A stretch of DNA of 64,000 nucleotides, from the NCBI GenBank assembly GCA_023386885.1, contig JAEWIX010000008.1, positions 62,001 through 126,000 of the forward strand, given 5' to 3'. The position numbers were made by a program, and so were the translations under genes. This document shows, one piece after another, positions 1-8,655 of the stretch. The notes beneath the pieces are model-generated. The model saw only the letters and a program-made list of their open reading frames with translations, made no database searches and was not told where the DNA came from. The DNA is from Pseudomonadota bacterium (GTDB lineage: Bacteria > Pseudomonadota > Alphaproteobacteria > Rhizobiales > Xanthobacteraceae). Positions within the stretch are counted from its first letter, which is position 1. Each line of letters opens with the position of its first letter.

Positions 1-463
1 CGGATGTCGCCACCGTATCGTCAAGCAACGCCGCTGCCTCCAACAGGTTCGGCGTGATGATGGACGCGCGCGGAATGAGCAGCCGCCGCAAGGCATCGAC
101 GGCATCCGGGACCAGCAGCCGGTCGCCGGAGGTCGCAACCATCACCGGATCGACCACCACATGGCGCGGCGACCAGCGCACGAGCCCGGCGACGATGGCC
201 TCGATCACCGTGCGTTGCGACACCATGCCGATCTTCACCGCCTTGACGTCGAGATCGTCGAACACCGCATCGATCTGCGCGGTGACGAATGCCGCCGGCA
301 CCTCATGGATGCCCGTGACGCCACGGGTGTTCTGAGCCGTCAGTGCGGTGATCACCGACGCGCCGTAGACGCCGCAGGCGGAAAACGTCTTGAGATCGGC
401 CTGAATGCCAGCCCCGCCCCCTGAATCCGAACCAGCGATGGTCAGCGCAATCGGAATGGTCAT
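1..463 (-). CDS. thiD: hydroxymethylpyrimidine/phosphomethylpyrimidine kinase ThiD (partial, C-terminus outside window)
   Basis: Phosphorylates HMP and HMP-phosphate in the pyrimidine branch of thiamine synthesis (cytoplasm). Translating the minus strand gives a protein starting MTIPIALTIAGSDSGGGAGI, which is the typical ThiD N-terminus, with the GSDSGGGAGIQADLKTF substrate/ATP segment, the GVYGASVITALTAQN strand and the VVVDPVMVATSGDRLL segment. About 154 residues are present; the remaining roughly 110, with the anion-hole GTGC region, lie beyond base 1. An in-frame ATG nine bases upstream (472) is an alternative start. No TPP riboswitch is visible upstream; that gap holds a palindromic repeat. 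The family assignment is firm. Confidence 0.93.
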   Translation of the reverse strand, partial: MTIPIALTIAGSDSGGGAGIQADLKTFSACGVYGASVITALTAQNTRGVTGIHEVPAAFVTAQIDAVFDDLDVKAVKIGMVSQRTVIEAIVAGLVRWSPRHVVVDPVMVATSGDRLLVPDAVDALRRLLIPRASIITPNLLEAAALLDDTVATS

Positions 464-483
464 CTCTCGCATCTCACAAACAT

Positions 484-553
484 CATACCCGGCCCCGAGC
501 GGGGCACCCATCTTCTGAAGACAGATGGATCACCGGGTCAAGCCCGGCAACGA
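484..553. repeat. dispersed palindromic repeat (CCCGGC...GCCGGG family)
   Basis: Two inverted GC-rich arms around an ATCTTCTGAAGACAGATGGAT core sit between thiD and the Lrp-type gene. The same architecture, with arms reading TTGCCGGGCTTGA and TCAAGCCCGG, recurs at 29263-29339 and 49030-49107. It is non-coding and resembles the REP-like elements common in Bradyrhizobiaceae. Confidence 0.7.
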
Positions 554-634
554 CGCTCCATCATGACGCCTTGCATCGGCACGGTATTTCCGGCTTTAGT
601 GAGCGAAATAACGCGCCGTTCGGAGACAATTGCG

Positions 635-880
635 ATGGTTCCCTTCTTCGTGCAGATCAAGTGCAAGCTCGGCCAGTCCTACACTGTCGCCAATGCGCTG
701 GCCGAAGCCGAGATCGCCTCGGAGATCTATTCGACGGCGGGCGATTTCGATTTGCTGGTGAAGTTCTACGTCGAGAACGAGACCGACATCGGCCATTTCG
801 TCAATGAGAAGGTGCAGATCATTCCGGGCATTCAGGACACCCGGACCATCATCACTTTCAAGGCGTTCGGCGCCAAATAG
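635..880 (+). CDS. stand-alone Lrp/AsnC ligand-binding (RAM) domain protein
   Basis: An 81-residue protein made only of the Lrp/AsnC effector-binding (RAM) fold: MVPFFVQIKCKLG strand, helix VANALAEAEIASEIY, the TAGDFDLLVKFYV strand and the C-terminal GIQDTRTIITFKAF strand. There is no room for the helix-turn-helix that precedes this domain in Lrp, so it cannot bind DNA alone. Known stand-alone RAM proteins bind amino acids or related ligands and can co-assemble with full Lrp proteins; which applies here is unknown. The ATG at 635 was chosen because CGGAG lies nine bases upstream and the conserved fold starts there; a longer reading from 563 runs into the repeat. Confidence 0.88.
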   Translation: MVPFFVQIKCKLGQSYTVANALAEAEIASEIYSTAGDFDLLVKFYVENETDIGHFVNEKVQIIPGIQDTRTIITFKAFGAK

Positions 881-1088
881 CCCACCGCGGCAATCCAGGC
901 GGCATATCCCTCTGTTGAAACGAACTCCTGGCCTGCGCGTTGCCGTCACTCCGGCGCGGGGCAATACCCATGTCGCACGGATGGGGTCGCACGGGTCGCA
1001 GGAAACAGGACTCGACCGGGAATAATTCGGTCTCCGGGTTGTTCGAATCCCTGCAACCCGCATCGATTTGCCCAGGGAGTGATCCATC

Positions 1089-1517
1089 ATGACCATCTTG
1101 AAACTGACCTTCGCCGCTATGGCGCTCGGCGCCTGCATGACCACGGCTCCGGCCGTTGCCGAAACCGTTGCCCTGAAAGCGACGCTGAACGCCGCGTCCC
1201 AGGTCCCAACCAACGACAGCAAGGGCACCGGCACCGCGGCCGTCACCTTTGACACCGCGAGCAAGAAGCTGAACTGGAAAGTGACCTATGCCGGCCTCAC
1301 CGGCCCTGCCACCGCCGGCCATTTCCACGGCCCGGCCGATCCCGGCAAGAACGCGGGCGTCGCCGTTCCGTTCGCCAAGGTCGACACCAGCCCGATTGAG
1401 GGCAGCGCCACGCTGACCGACACGCAGGCCGCCGATCTGCTGGCCGGCAAGTACTACGTCAACATTCATACCAAGGCGCATCCGGGCGGCGAAATTCGCG
1501 GCCAGGTGACGAAGTAA
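1089..1517 (+). CDS. secreted CHRD domain protein
   Basis: A 142-residue protein with a Sec signal peptide (MTILKLTFAAMALGACMTTAPAVA, cleavage probably after AVA) followed by one CHRD domain. The marks are the opening LKATLNAASQVPT, the central GHFHGPADPGKN histidine motif and the closing YYVNIHTKAHPGGEIRGQV, typical of bacterial CHRD proteins. CHRD domains were named from chordin; their bacterial role is unknown beyond being extracytoplasmic. AGGGAG lies about ten bases before the ATG. The gene is monocistronic, followed by a repeat-rich gap. Confidence 0.9.
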   Translation: MTILKLTFAAMALGACMTTAPAVAETVALKATLNAASQVPTNDSKGTGTAAVTFDTASKKLNWKVTYAGLTGPATAGHFHGPADPGKNAGVAVPFAKVDTSPIEGSATLTDTQAADLLAGKYYVNIHTKAHPGGEIRGQVTK

Positions 1518-1579
1518 GCGAGCCAACCCGCTCGCGTCATTGCGAGGAGTACTCGGATTGGCGCTTTCAGCCGTCCGTC

Positions 1580-1707
1580 GTCATGGCCGAGCATAGCCGT
1601 TCGAAGAACGGCGTCGCTTCGCTCGCTATTGGGGTCCCGGCCATCCACGTCTTTCTCATTGAGCGGCCCTTAAGACGTGGATGCCCGGCATAAAGCCGGG
1701 CATGACG
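1580..1707. repeat. composite inverted pair of palindromic repeats
   Basis: Left unit starts GTCATGGCCG and ends CCCGGCCATCCACGTCTT; the right unit is in opposite orientation, AAGACGTGGATGCCCGG...CCGGGCATGACG. The left unit carries about 45 extra bases, including the small palindrome CCGTTCGAAGAACGG. The pair lies between the convergent CHRD and diheme cytochrome genes and is the same family as 2706-2795. Confidence 0.75.
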
Positions 1708-1740
1708 AATCACGTTGAATGCATCGCACTCTAAGTTCGC

Positions 1741-2667
1741 TCAATGTTGGTGCGCGCCCTTCGGACGCGGCGGTCCGTCCACCGGCGGTAGCGATTTGAG
1801 ATACACCGCCATCGCGGTGCGATCCTCGGCGCTGAGTTGCGAGGTGTTCTTGATCACGCTCGCCATCGAGCCGCCCGCGGAATCGCCATCAGGCAGCAAG
1901 CCGCTCTCGAGAAAGTAAGAGATATCCTTCTCGCTCCAGTCGTCGAGATTTTTCTGCGTGATGTTCGGCACCCACCCCTTGCCTTCGGGGTTCGGCCCGC
2001 CGGCGAAGCGCTGCGCCGCGACGATGCCGCCGAGCGCATTGCGCGGGCTATGGCACTCGGCGCAATGTCCCAGCGTGTTGACGAGATACGCGCCGCGATT
2101 CCATTGCGGCGACTGCGCGGCCACCGGCGCGAACGGCTGTCGCTCCATAAACAGCAGTTTCCAGATGCCGACATTGCGCCGGATGCTGAACGGAAACGCG
2201 ATGTCATGCGGCGGCGCGGCTCCCGCCACCGCCGGCAATGTCTTGATGTATCCGAACATGTCGCGAATGTCGGTCAGCTTCGCGCGATGATACGAGGCGT
2301 AGGGAAACGCCGGGAAATAATGCGCGCCCTGCGGCGACACGCCTTCGAGAACCGCGGTGACGAACTGCGCTTCGCTCCAGCCGCCGATGCCGTCTTTCGG
2401 ATCGGGTGAGATGTTGGGCACATGGAATGTGCCGAATGGCGTGGGGAGCGGCAGCCCGCCGCCGAGCCGGGTGCGGTCCGGCTGGTTCGGCACCGCATGA
2501 CACGACGCGCAGCCGCCGATGTTGAAAGCGGTCTTTCCGTTGATGAGGTCCGGCGTGTGGGCCGGCAACGCATTCGCGGCGACGACGATCGGCATCGTCA
2601 GCCACCAGTAGACGGCAAAGCCTGCGACGACGACGATGGCGGCCAGAATGGAAAATCGTCGCATCAT
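1741..2667 (-). CDS. membrane-anchored diheme cytochrome c
   Basis: A 308-residue c-type cytochrome. An N-terminal membrane helix (about residues 5-32, rich in I/V/A with YWWL) anchors it to the periplasmic face. Two heme sites are visible, CASCH at residues 53-57 and CAECH at 202-206, each inside a cytochrome c fold, with candidate distal methionines such as GGSMASV in the C-terminal half. It resembles the cytochrome subunits of membrane alcohol/aldehyde/sugar dehydrogenases, although those often carry three hemes. Upstream on the same strand lie a cytochrome c' and a molybdenum hydroxylase subunit, so it may carry their electrons; that link is inference. Start 2667 has GGA just upstream; longer readings run into a palindromic repeat. 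Confidence 0.85.
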   Translation of the reverse strand: MMRRFSILAAIVVVAGFAVYWWLTMPIVVAANALPAHTPDLINGKTAFNIGGCASCHAVPNQPDRTRLGGGLPLPTPFGTFHVPNISPDPKDGIGGWSEAQFVTAVLEGVSPQGAHYFPAFPYASYHRAKLTDIRDMFGYIKTLPAVAGAAPPHDIAFPFSIRRNVGIWKLLFMERQPFAPVAAQSPQWNRGAYLVNTLGHCAECHSPRNALGGIVAAQRFAGGPNPEGKGWVPNITQKNLDDWSEKDISYFLESGLLPDGDSAGGSMASVIKNTSQLSAEDRTAMAVYLKSLPPVDGPPRPKGAHQH

Positions 2668-2705
2668 GCGTTCCGTCACTAGCTCAAGTGTTTTTGATTT
2701 TGGCT

Positions 2706-2795
2706 CGTCATGGCCGGGTTTATTCCGGCCATCCACGTCTTAGTAATCTAGGGATGAGAAAGACGTGGATGGCCGGGACAAGCCCGGCCATGACG
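2706..2795. repeat. inverted pair of palindromic repeats
   Basis: CGTCATGGCCGGG...CCGGCCATCCACGTCTT followed about 20 bases later by its near-exact reverse complement AAGACGTGGATGGCCGGG...CCCGGCCATGACG. Together they could fold into one long stem or two short hairpins. The pair lies between the cytochrome c' and diheme cytochrome genes on the minus strand and could act as a partial terminator or RNA-stability element. Confidence 0.8.
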
Positions 2796-2891
2796 AAAAC
2801 AAACTCATCTCCAAGCAATTGACACGTCCGCCGATCAGGCTCTCGGAGAGTGGGTCTCACATTCAGTCGTCTTACCTTCTGTTGACTGACC

Positions 2892-3344
2892 TTAACCTTC
2901 CTTCAACCGATAGGTTTCATGGCAGCCGGAGCATTGCTTGCCGAGCGTCGGCACCGCCGCCTTCAGCGCATCGAGATTCTTGATGCCCGCAGCCGAGACT
3001 TCGTTGACCGCCTTGGTATAGCTCGCAACATGGGAGTCGAAATCGGCGCGGTTCTCCCAGATCTTCGACGACGCGCTGTACTTGCCATCCGCCTTCAGCC
3101 CCTTGGTATTCTCGGGGAACAGCGTGCTCATCGTCTTGGCGTTTGCGGCGAGTTTGGCGACCGCCGCGTCGACCGCCGCCTGATCGTAGGGCTTCTCGCC
3201 CTTCGCCATAGCACCGAGAACGCCGCCGAGGCTCTTGCCGTTTTCCTTCATCGAAGTCTGGCGCTGATTGACGACATCCTGCTGCGCATACACCGCGCCC
3301 ATTCCGAGCAGCACCGCCGCAACCGTCACGAACATACGCTTCAT
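2892..3344 (-). CDS. cytochrome c' family protein (class II c-type)
   Basis: A 150-residue periplasmic four-helix-bundle cytochrome. A signal peptide (MKRMFVTVAAVLLGMGAVYA) is followed by helices with RQTSMKENGKSLGG and KIWENRADFDSHVASY, both typical of the cytochrome c'/c-556 family, and by the single heme motif CSGCH at residues 138-142 just before the C-terminus, where class II cytochromes carry it. Members bind NO or CO or act as electron carriers. It lies 126 bases downstream of the molybdenum hydroxylase gene on the same strand, so co-transcription is possible. Confidence 0.92.
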   Translation of the reverse strand: MKRMFVTVAAVLLGMGAVYAQQDVVNQRQTSMKENGKSLGGVLGAMAKGEKPYDQAAVDAAVAKLAANAKTMSTLFPENTKGLKADGKYSASSKIWENRADFDSHVASYTKAVNEVSAAGIKNLDALKAAVPTLGKQCSGCHETYRLKEG

Positions 3345-3470
3345 TGGCTCACTCTTTCCCTGGCTGAACCGCCGTGACTGCGGCGGCCTGTTTCCGATGA
3401 CGATGTGTTGTGATCCGAAAGATGCGCCGACCGGCGACCGGATGTGATGAACAACCCCGCGATCGCCGAT

Positions 3471-5789
3471 CTATTCCGCGGCCTCGCTGCGCTGCCCCTC
3501 GCGGATGGCGACCCAGACCCGTTCCGGCGTCGCCGGCATGTCGATGTGTTCGACGCCGTATTCGCGCCACAGGGCATCGACGATGGCATTGACCACTGCC
3601 GGACAGGAACCAATCGCCCCCGCCTCGCCCGCGCCCTTGACGCCGAGCGGATTGGTGACGCACGGCACGTTGTGGGTTTCGAAGGTGATCGGCGTGCCGT
3701 CGCTGGCACGCGGCATCGCGTAGTCCATGAAGGTGCCGGTGACGAGTTGCCCGTCATCGGCGTCATAGACCGCGCGCTCCATCAGCGCCTGACCGATGCC
3801 CTGCATGGTGCCGCCATGCACCTGTCCCGCCAGCATCAGCGGATTGAGCGTCGCGCCGAAATCATCGACCACGACATAATTCACCAGCCGCGTGACGCCG
3901 GTGGACGGATCGATCTCGACTTCCACCAGATGCGTGCCGTTGGGGAAGGTGCCGTCGGCGCTGCTGAACTTCTCGCTGGCATTCATTTTCGCCGGATCGG
4001 CGCCGGGACGCCTGGCCAGATCGGCGAAGGAGATGGTGCGGTCGGTGCCGGCAACGCGGATGACGCCGGCGTCGATCTCAAGATCGGTCGCGCCGGCTTC
4101 TAGCGCTTCGGCCGCGACCGCCTTCAGCTTTTCGCCGAGGCCGCGCGTCGCGCGCTCGACGCTGACGCCGCCGGAGGGAATCGCGCTCGAGCCGCCGGTG
4201 CCGAGTCCGGTCGCCACCTGATCGGTATCGCCCTGAAGCACATGCACCCGCTCCAGCGGCAGGCCGAACTGCTCGCTGACCAGTTGCGCGTAGGCGGTCT
4301 GGTGACCCTGCCCGCTCGACTGCGAACCGATCCGCACCGTCACGTCGCCGTTGGGATCGAGCTGCACGTTGGCGGTTTCCTCGCCCATGGTGCCGCAGAC
4401 TTCGACGTAGCTCGCAAGCCCGATGCCGCGCACAAGCCCCTGCTTTTTCGCGGCCTTGGCGCGCTTGGAGAATCCCTTCCAGTCTCCGATCTCCATCGCG
4501 CGCTTCATGTGCGCGGCGAAGTCGCCGGAGTCGTAAACCTTTCCGGTCGCGGTTGTGTAGGGCAGCGCGCGCGGCGGGATGAAGTTCTTCAGGCGGATCG
4601 CATCCGGCGTCATGCCGAGCTTGCGCGCGGCCGCATCGACCAACCGCTCGACGACGTAAGCGGCTTCCGGCCGCCCCGCGCCGCGATAGGCATCGACCGG
4701 CACGGTGTTGGTGAACACCGTGCGGAGGCGACAGTGGAACGCCTGAATGTCGTAGAGCCCCGGCAGCATTCCCGCGCCGCCATGGGGAATGTACGGCCCG
4801 AAGGTCGACAGATAGCCGCCCATGTCGCCGATCAGATCGACATCCATGCCGAGAAACTTGCCGTCCTTGCGCAGCGCCATCCGCGCGGTGGTGACGTTGT
4901 CGCGGCCTTGCGAGTCGCCCATGAAGTGGTCGGCACGCTCGGCGGTCCAGCGCACGCTCTTCTTCAGCTTGCGCGAGGCGACCGCGATCAGTGCGTATTC
5001 GCGATAGGGAAACAGCTTGGTGCCGAAGCCGCCGCCGACATCCGGACAGATCACCCGCATGTTTTCCACCGGCATGTGCAGGATGTTCTGGCACAGGATA
5101 TCGCGCAGGCGATGACTGCCCTGGCTGCCGATGGTCAAGGTCAGGTGATCGCGCTTGGCGTCGTATTCGCAGACCGCCGCACGCGTCTCCATGTAGTTGG
5201 TGACGATGCGCGGATTGACGATGGAAATTTCCGCGACCGCGTCGGCCTTGGCGAAGGCCGCTTCCGTCGCCGTCTTGTCGCCGATACCGACATCGAACAG
5301 CACGTTGTCGGGAAACTGCGGCCACACCGGCGGCGCGCCTTTCTTCACCGCATTCGCCGCGCCGACCACGGCAGGTAGCGGCGTCCATTCCACCGCAACC
5401 GCTTCAATCGCGTCGCGCGCGTGCGCAAGCGTGTCCGCCACCACGAAGGCAATCGCATCGCCGACATGACGCACCTCGCCGTCGGCAAGGATCGGATAAG
5501 GCGGCGCGGTGAACGGATTGTCCGGCAGGTTGAACAGGCACGGCAGCCCGCCGAGATCCTTGGTGTCGTCGGCGGTGAGGATCAGCGCGACGCCGGGCAG
5601 CGCGCGGGCCTGCGTGGCGTCGATCTTGAATTTGGCGTGAGCATGAGGCGAACGCAGCATCAGCGCGTGCATCGCCGGTGACGGGGCATGGTCGTCGGTA
5701 TAGCGGCCGCGGCCGCGCACCAGCGCATCGTCTTCCTTGCGGCGCGCGCTTTGACCGACGCCAAACTTGACCGGGGCTGTGCTGACCAT
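3471..5789 (-). CDS. xanthine dehydrogenase-family molybdopterin-binding subunit (CoxL-like, form II)
   Basis: Large subunit of a molybdenum hydroxylase, about 772 residues, near the usual 770-800. Visible marks are the N-terminal a/b-hammerhead (GRGRYTDDH, then MLRSPHAHAKF), the GGFGTK motif near residue 253, AYRGAGRPE near 367 and KGAGEAGAIG with the catalytic glutamate near 722. AYRGAGR is the form II pattern, not the AYxCSFR loop of true CO dehydrogenase, so a CO-oxidising label would be wrong; the substrate is probably an aldehyde, purine or aromatic N-heterocycle. No iron-sulfur or FAD subunit gene is adjacent, which is unusual; two c-type cytochromes follow on the same strand. Start 5789 was chosen because GGGAG precedes it at good spacing. 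Confidence 0.88.
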   Translation of the reverse strand: MVSTAPVKFGVGQSARRKEDDALVRGRGRYTDDHAPSPAMHALMLRSPHAHAKFKIDATQARALPGVALILTADDTKDLGGLPCLFNLPDNPFTAPPYPILADGEVRHVGDAIAFVVADTLAHARDAIEAVAVEWTPLPAVVGAANAVKKGAPPVWPQFPDNVLFDVGIGDKTATEAAFAKADAVAEISIVNPRIVTNYMETRAAVCEYDAKRDHLTLTIGSQGSHRLRDILCQNILHMPVENMRVICPDVGGGFGTKLFPYREYALIAVASRKLKKSVRWTAERADHFMGDSQGRDNVTTARMALRKDGKFLGMDVDLIGDMGGYLSTFGPYIPHGGAGMLPGLYDIQAFHCRLRTVFTNTVPVDAYRGAGRPEAAYVVERLVDAAARKLGMTPDAIRLKNFIPPRALPYTTATGKVYDSGDFAAHMKRAMEIGDWKGFSKRAKAAKKQGLVRGIGLASYVEVCGTMGEETANVQLDPNGDVTVRIGSQSSGQGHQTAYAQLVSEQFGLPLERVHVLQGDTDQVATGLGTGGSSAIPSGGVSVERATRGLGEKLKAVAAEALEAGATDLEIDAGVIRVAGTDRTISFADLARRPGADPAKMNASEKFSSADGTFPNGTHLVEVEIDPSTGVTRLVNYVVVDDFGATLNPLMLAGQVHGGTMQGIGQALMERAVYDADDGQLVTGTFMDYAMPRASDGTPITFETHNVPCVTNPLGVKGAGEAGAIGSCPAVVNAIVDALWREYGVEHIDMPATPERVWVAIREGQRSEAAE

Positions 5790-5856
5790 GGTTGCTCCCA
5801 TTACAATTTGGATTGAATCTACATTGCAGGGCCGCGCTGGCAACTTCAAATTCGCG

Positions 5857-7386
5857 TCAGGACCGGACCAGGGCGCGCAACCCGCTGCGACCAAATAGCG
5901 CCAATATCACAACGCCATAGACGATGACTCCTGTGACCATCAGCAGCAGGAGCATGGTTTCGTCGCGAAACGCGCTCAATTGCGCCAGATATCCGCTCGC
6001 CACGCGCACGGTCAGCCAGAATGCGGCGGCAAGCACGATCCCCGCGACGGCGAACTTCACCAGCGACAGGCCGAAGCGGCGGTCAAGTTCGAGATAGCCC
6101 GCGCGAATCGCGAAGCCGAGCACGAGAAGCAGATTGACCCAGGCTCCGATAGCAGTCGCCAGCGCAAGCCCGACCTGCGCCAGCGATCCCATCAGCGCCA
6201 CCTTGAGCAGAAGATTGACGGCAATTCCGGTCAGCGAAGCTTTCACCGGCGTCGCGGTGTCCTTGCGCGCATAGAAGGTCGCGACCGCGCTGCGGATCAG
6301 GACGAACGGCAGCAATCCCACCGCATAGGCAGCAAGCGTTGCACCCGCCGCCGCTGCGTCCGCCGCCGAAAATGCACCGCGCGCGAACATCGCCCGCATG
6401 ATGATGTCCGGCACGGTGAGGAACGCCGCGACGAACGGCACGGCGAACAACAACGTGAATTCGAACGCGCGGCGCTGCGCCGCCATCGCCCCTAGCTGGT
6501 CGCCGGCCGTCAGCCGCCGCGACATTTCCGGCAGCAGCACGGTGCCGATGGCGATGCCGATGACGCCGATCGGCAATTGATTGAGACGGTCGGCATAGTA
6601 CAGCGCCGACAACGCACCGGCGGCAAGAAACGTCGCGATGATGGTATCGGCGAACATCGCCAGTTGCGTACCCATCGAACCGATGGTGGCAGGGCCGAGC
6701 GCGCGAAAGAAGCCGCGCACGTCGGCATCGAGCGTCGGCCGCGTCAGGCGCGGCAACAACCCCTGCCGCGCGGCATCGCCTGCCAGCAGAAAATATTGCA
6801 GGAAGCCGGAGATCAGCACGCCCCACGCCGCGGCATAACCGGCATTGGGAAACAATGCCGCCAGCGACAACGTCGCGATCATCGACAGATTGAGAAAAAT
6901 CGGTGCTGCGGCGGCGCTGGCGAAACGTTGCGCGACGTTGAGCATTCCGCCGTACAGCGTCACTAGCGTGATCAGCAGCAGATAAGGAAACGTGATCCGC
7001 GTCAGCGCAATCGCGAGTTCGCCGCGTACCGGATCGTGCACGAAGCCCGGCGCCAGTAGCGCGATCACCTGCGGCATGAACAGCCACGCAACCGCGAGCA
7101 GAATAATCTGCGAGGCCAGCAGTAGCGTGAAAATGCGGTTGGCGAACAGGCGGGCTGCCGAGGGTCCGCCGCTGCCGCCGACGTGCGCATAGGCCGGCAC
7201 GAACGCGGCGTTGAAAGCGCCCTCGGCGAAGATGGCACGAAAGTGGTTCGGCAGCCGCAGCGCCACGAAGAAGGCGTCGGCGATCGGCCCGGCACCGAGA
7301 ATGGCGGCAAGCATGATGTCACGCGCGAACCCGGTGACACGCGACAACAGGGTAAAGCCGCCGACGGTGAAGATTCGCCTGAGCAT
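5857..7386 (-). CDS. murJ: lipid II flippase MurJ (MviN)
   Basis: A 509-residue polytopic membrane protein of the MOP exporter superfamily that flips lipid II across the inner membrane for peptidoglycan synthesis. The N-terminus MLRRIFTVGGFTLLSRVTGF ARD and the segment ADAFFVALRLPNHFRAIFAEG are hallmark MurJ sequences; AGALSALYYADRLNQLP and GIAIGTVLLPEMSRR follow as expected in the middle. About 14 membrane segments can be traced and the length matches the family. It is preceded on the same strand by the Gfo/Idh/MocA gene (82-base gap), after the heptose genes, an envelope context. Confidence 0.96.
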   Translation of the reverse strand: MLRRIFTVGGFTLLSRVTGFARDIMLAAILGAGPIADAFFVALRLPNHFRAIFAEGAFNAAFVPAYAHVGGSGGPSAARLFANRIFTLLLASQIILLAVAWLFMPQVIALLAPGFVHDPVRGELAIALTRITFPYLLLITLVTLYGGMLNVAQRFASAAAAPIFLNLSMIATLSLAALFPNAGYAAAWGVLISGFLQYFLLAGDAARQGLLPRLTRPTLDADVRGFFRALGPATIGSMGTQLAMFADTIIATFLAAGALSALYYADRLNQLPIGVIGIAIGTVLLPEMSRRLTAGDQLGAMAAQRRAFEFTLLFAVPFVAAFLTVPDIIMRAMFARGAFSAADAAAAGATLAAYAVGLLPFVLIRSAVATFYARKDTATPVKASLTGIAVNLLLKVALMGSLAQVGLALATAIGAWVNLLLVLGFAIRAGYLELDRRFGLSLVKFAVAGIVLAAAFWLTVRVASGYLAQLSAFRDETMLLLLMVTGVIVYGVVILALFGRSGLRALVRS

Positions 7387-7468
7387 CAGCCGCTTCTACA
7401 GCATCGCGCGACGGGGCAAAACGGCTATGTCAAACCGGGGCGGCCTCACACACACGGAATTATCGGCA

Positions 7469-8479
7469 TCAGCCTGCGACGCGGCGCGGACCTTTGGCGG
7501 CATGCGCCGAATTCGCCGGCTGGGCCAGGCACTGCGTGGCGATTTCCAGGCTCGCGACGCCCTGCTCGCCGGAGACGGCAGGCGCTTTGCCGCTACGCAC
7601 CGCGTCGACGAAGGAGATCAGTTCGGCCCGCAACGGCTCGTCGTGGCCGACCGGCAGATGCCGCATCGAGTAGCTGCCATCGGGCTGGAAGCCGAAGCAC
7701 TCGGTCACCTGCCGCGTCAACAGATCGCCTTGCACATATTTGTGCCGCGTGGCGACGGTGACATTGCGCGCCTTGAACGGCGTCAGCCAGTTGGTGTTGA
7801 TATGCGCCAGCACGCCGGAGGCGGTGCGGAATTGCAGCAGCGCAATGTCCTCGCGTTCTGCGACGGCGCTGGAGAGTTGCGGCTGCACGTCGACGATGTC
7901 GGATTCGGTGAACCAGCGGATCAGATCGATGTCATGCACCGCGAGATCGATCACAACGCCGACATTGGACATGCGCGGCGGAAACGGGCCGACGCGGGTG
8001 ATGGCGATCGAGAGAATGTCCTCGCCCTCGATCGCCTTCTTGACGGCGGCGACCGCCGGATTAAAACGCTCGACATGGCCGACCATCAACGTCACGTTGG
8101 CGCGGCGCGCGGCGGCGACGATGGCGCGGCCTTCCTCGACCGTGGAGGCAATCGGCTTTTCCACCAGCACATGCACGCCACGCGCGATGCAGGCGAGCGA
8201 TATCTCATGATGCAGATGCGTCGGCGCGGCGATGGTGACGGCATCGACGCCGGCGGCGAGCAGGCTGTCGAGATCGGCGAACACCGGGCATCCGATCAGA
8301 TCGTCAGCGCGCTTGCGATGCTCATCCAGCGGATCGACGATACCGACGAGCGCGACATTCGGCAGTCCTGCGAGAACGCGGCCGTGATTGGTGCCCATGA
8401 CACCCGCGCCGATCACACCGACGCGCAGCGTGCCATCACTGTCCGCCGTCGCGGGCGAAGCCGGTTCTACAAAACTCAT
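7469..8479 (-). CDS. Gfo/Idh/MocA family NAD(P)-dependent sugar oxidoreductase
   Basis: A 336-residue dehydrogenase. The N-terminal Rossmann fold carries LRVGVIGAGVMGTNHGRVLA and the IVDP strand end, followed by the family signature HVLVEKPIAST with the catalytic-region lysine of EKP. The C-terminal half has the ab fold with VIDLAVHDIDLIRWF, where H and D match the substrate-site region of UDP-sugar 3-dehydrogenases. It lies between murJ and the ADP-heptose genes on the same strand, suggesting a nucleotide-sugar or surface-glycan substrate; the substrate cannot be read from sequence. Start 8479 was preferred to 8494 because the conserved part begins well downstream of both; the choice is weak. 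Confidence 0.87.
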   Translation of the reverse strand: MSFVEPASPATADSDGTLRVGVIGAGVMGTNHGRVLAGLPNVALVGIVDPLDEHRKRADDLIGCPVFADLDSLLAAGVDAVTIAAPTHLHHEISLACIARGVHVLVEKPIASTVEEGRAIVAAARRANVTLMVGHVERFNPAVAAVKKAIEGEDILSIAITRVGPFPPRMSNVGVVIDLAVHDIDLIRWFTESDIVDVQPQLSSAVAEREDIALLQFRTASGVLAHINTNWLTPFKARNVTVATRHKYVQGDLLTRQVTECFGFQPDGSYSMRHLPVGHDEPLRAELISFVDAVRSGKAPAVSGEQGVASLEIATQCLAQPANSAHAAKGPRRVAG

Positions 8480-8655
8480 GCTCGATAACCTCAAAATCCG
8501 ATTGTTCGCGACTCACGAAACGTCGCGCCGTCGTGTTCGTATCATGCGGCCGCGGATTGCGGGAACCGCTGAATTGCCGCGATAAACACGTTTTGATTCA
8601 AACGATTACACACGTCGCGACAAACGAAATCATCTCATGCGTCGCGGCGTCCCCG

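Noticed and set aside
464..634. TPP riboswitch before thiD
   Set aside because: No CTGAGA or ACCTGATC-type elements are seen; the sequence is a palindromic repeat.
3471..5789. Carbon monoxide dehydrogenase assignment for the Mo subunit
   Set aside because: The active-site loop is AYRGAGR (form II) rather than the AYxCSFR of CO dehydrogenase.
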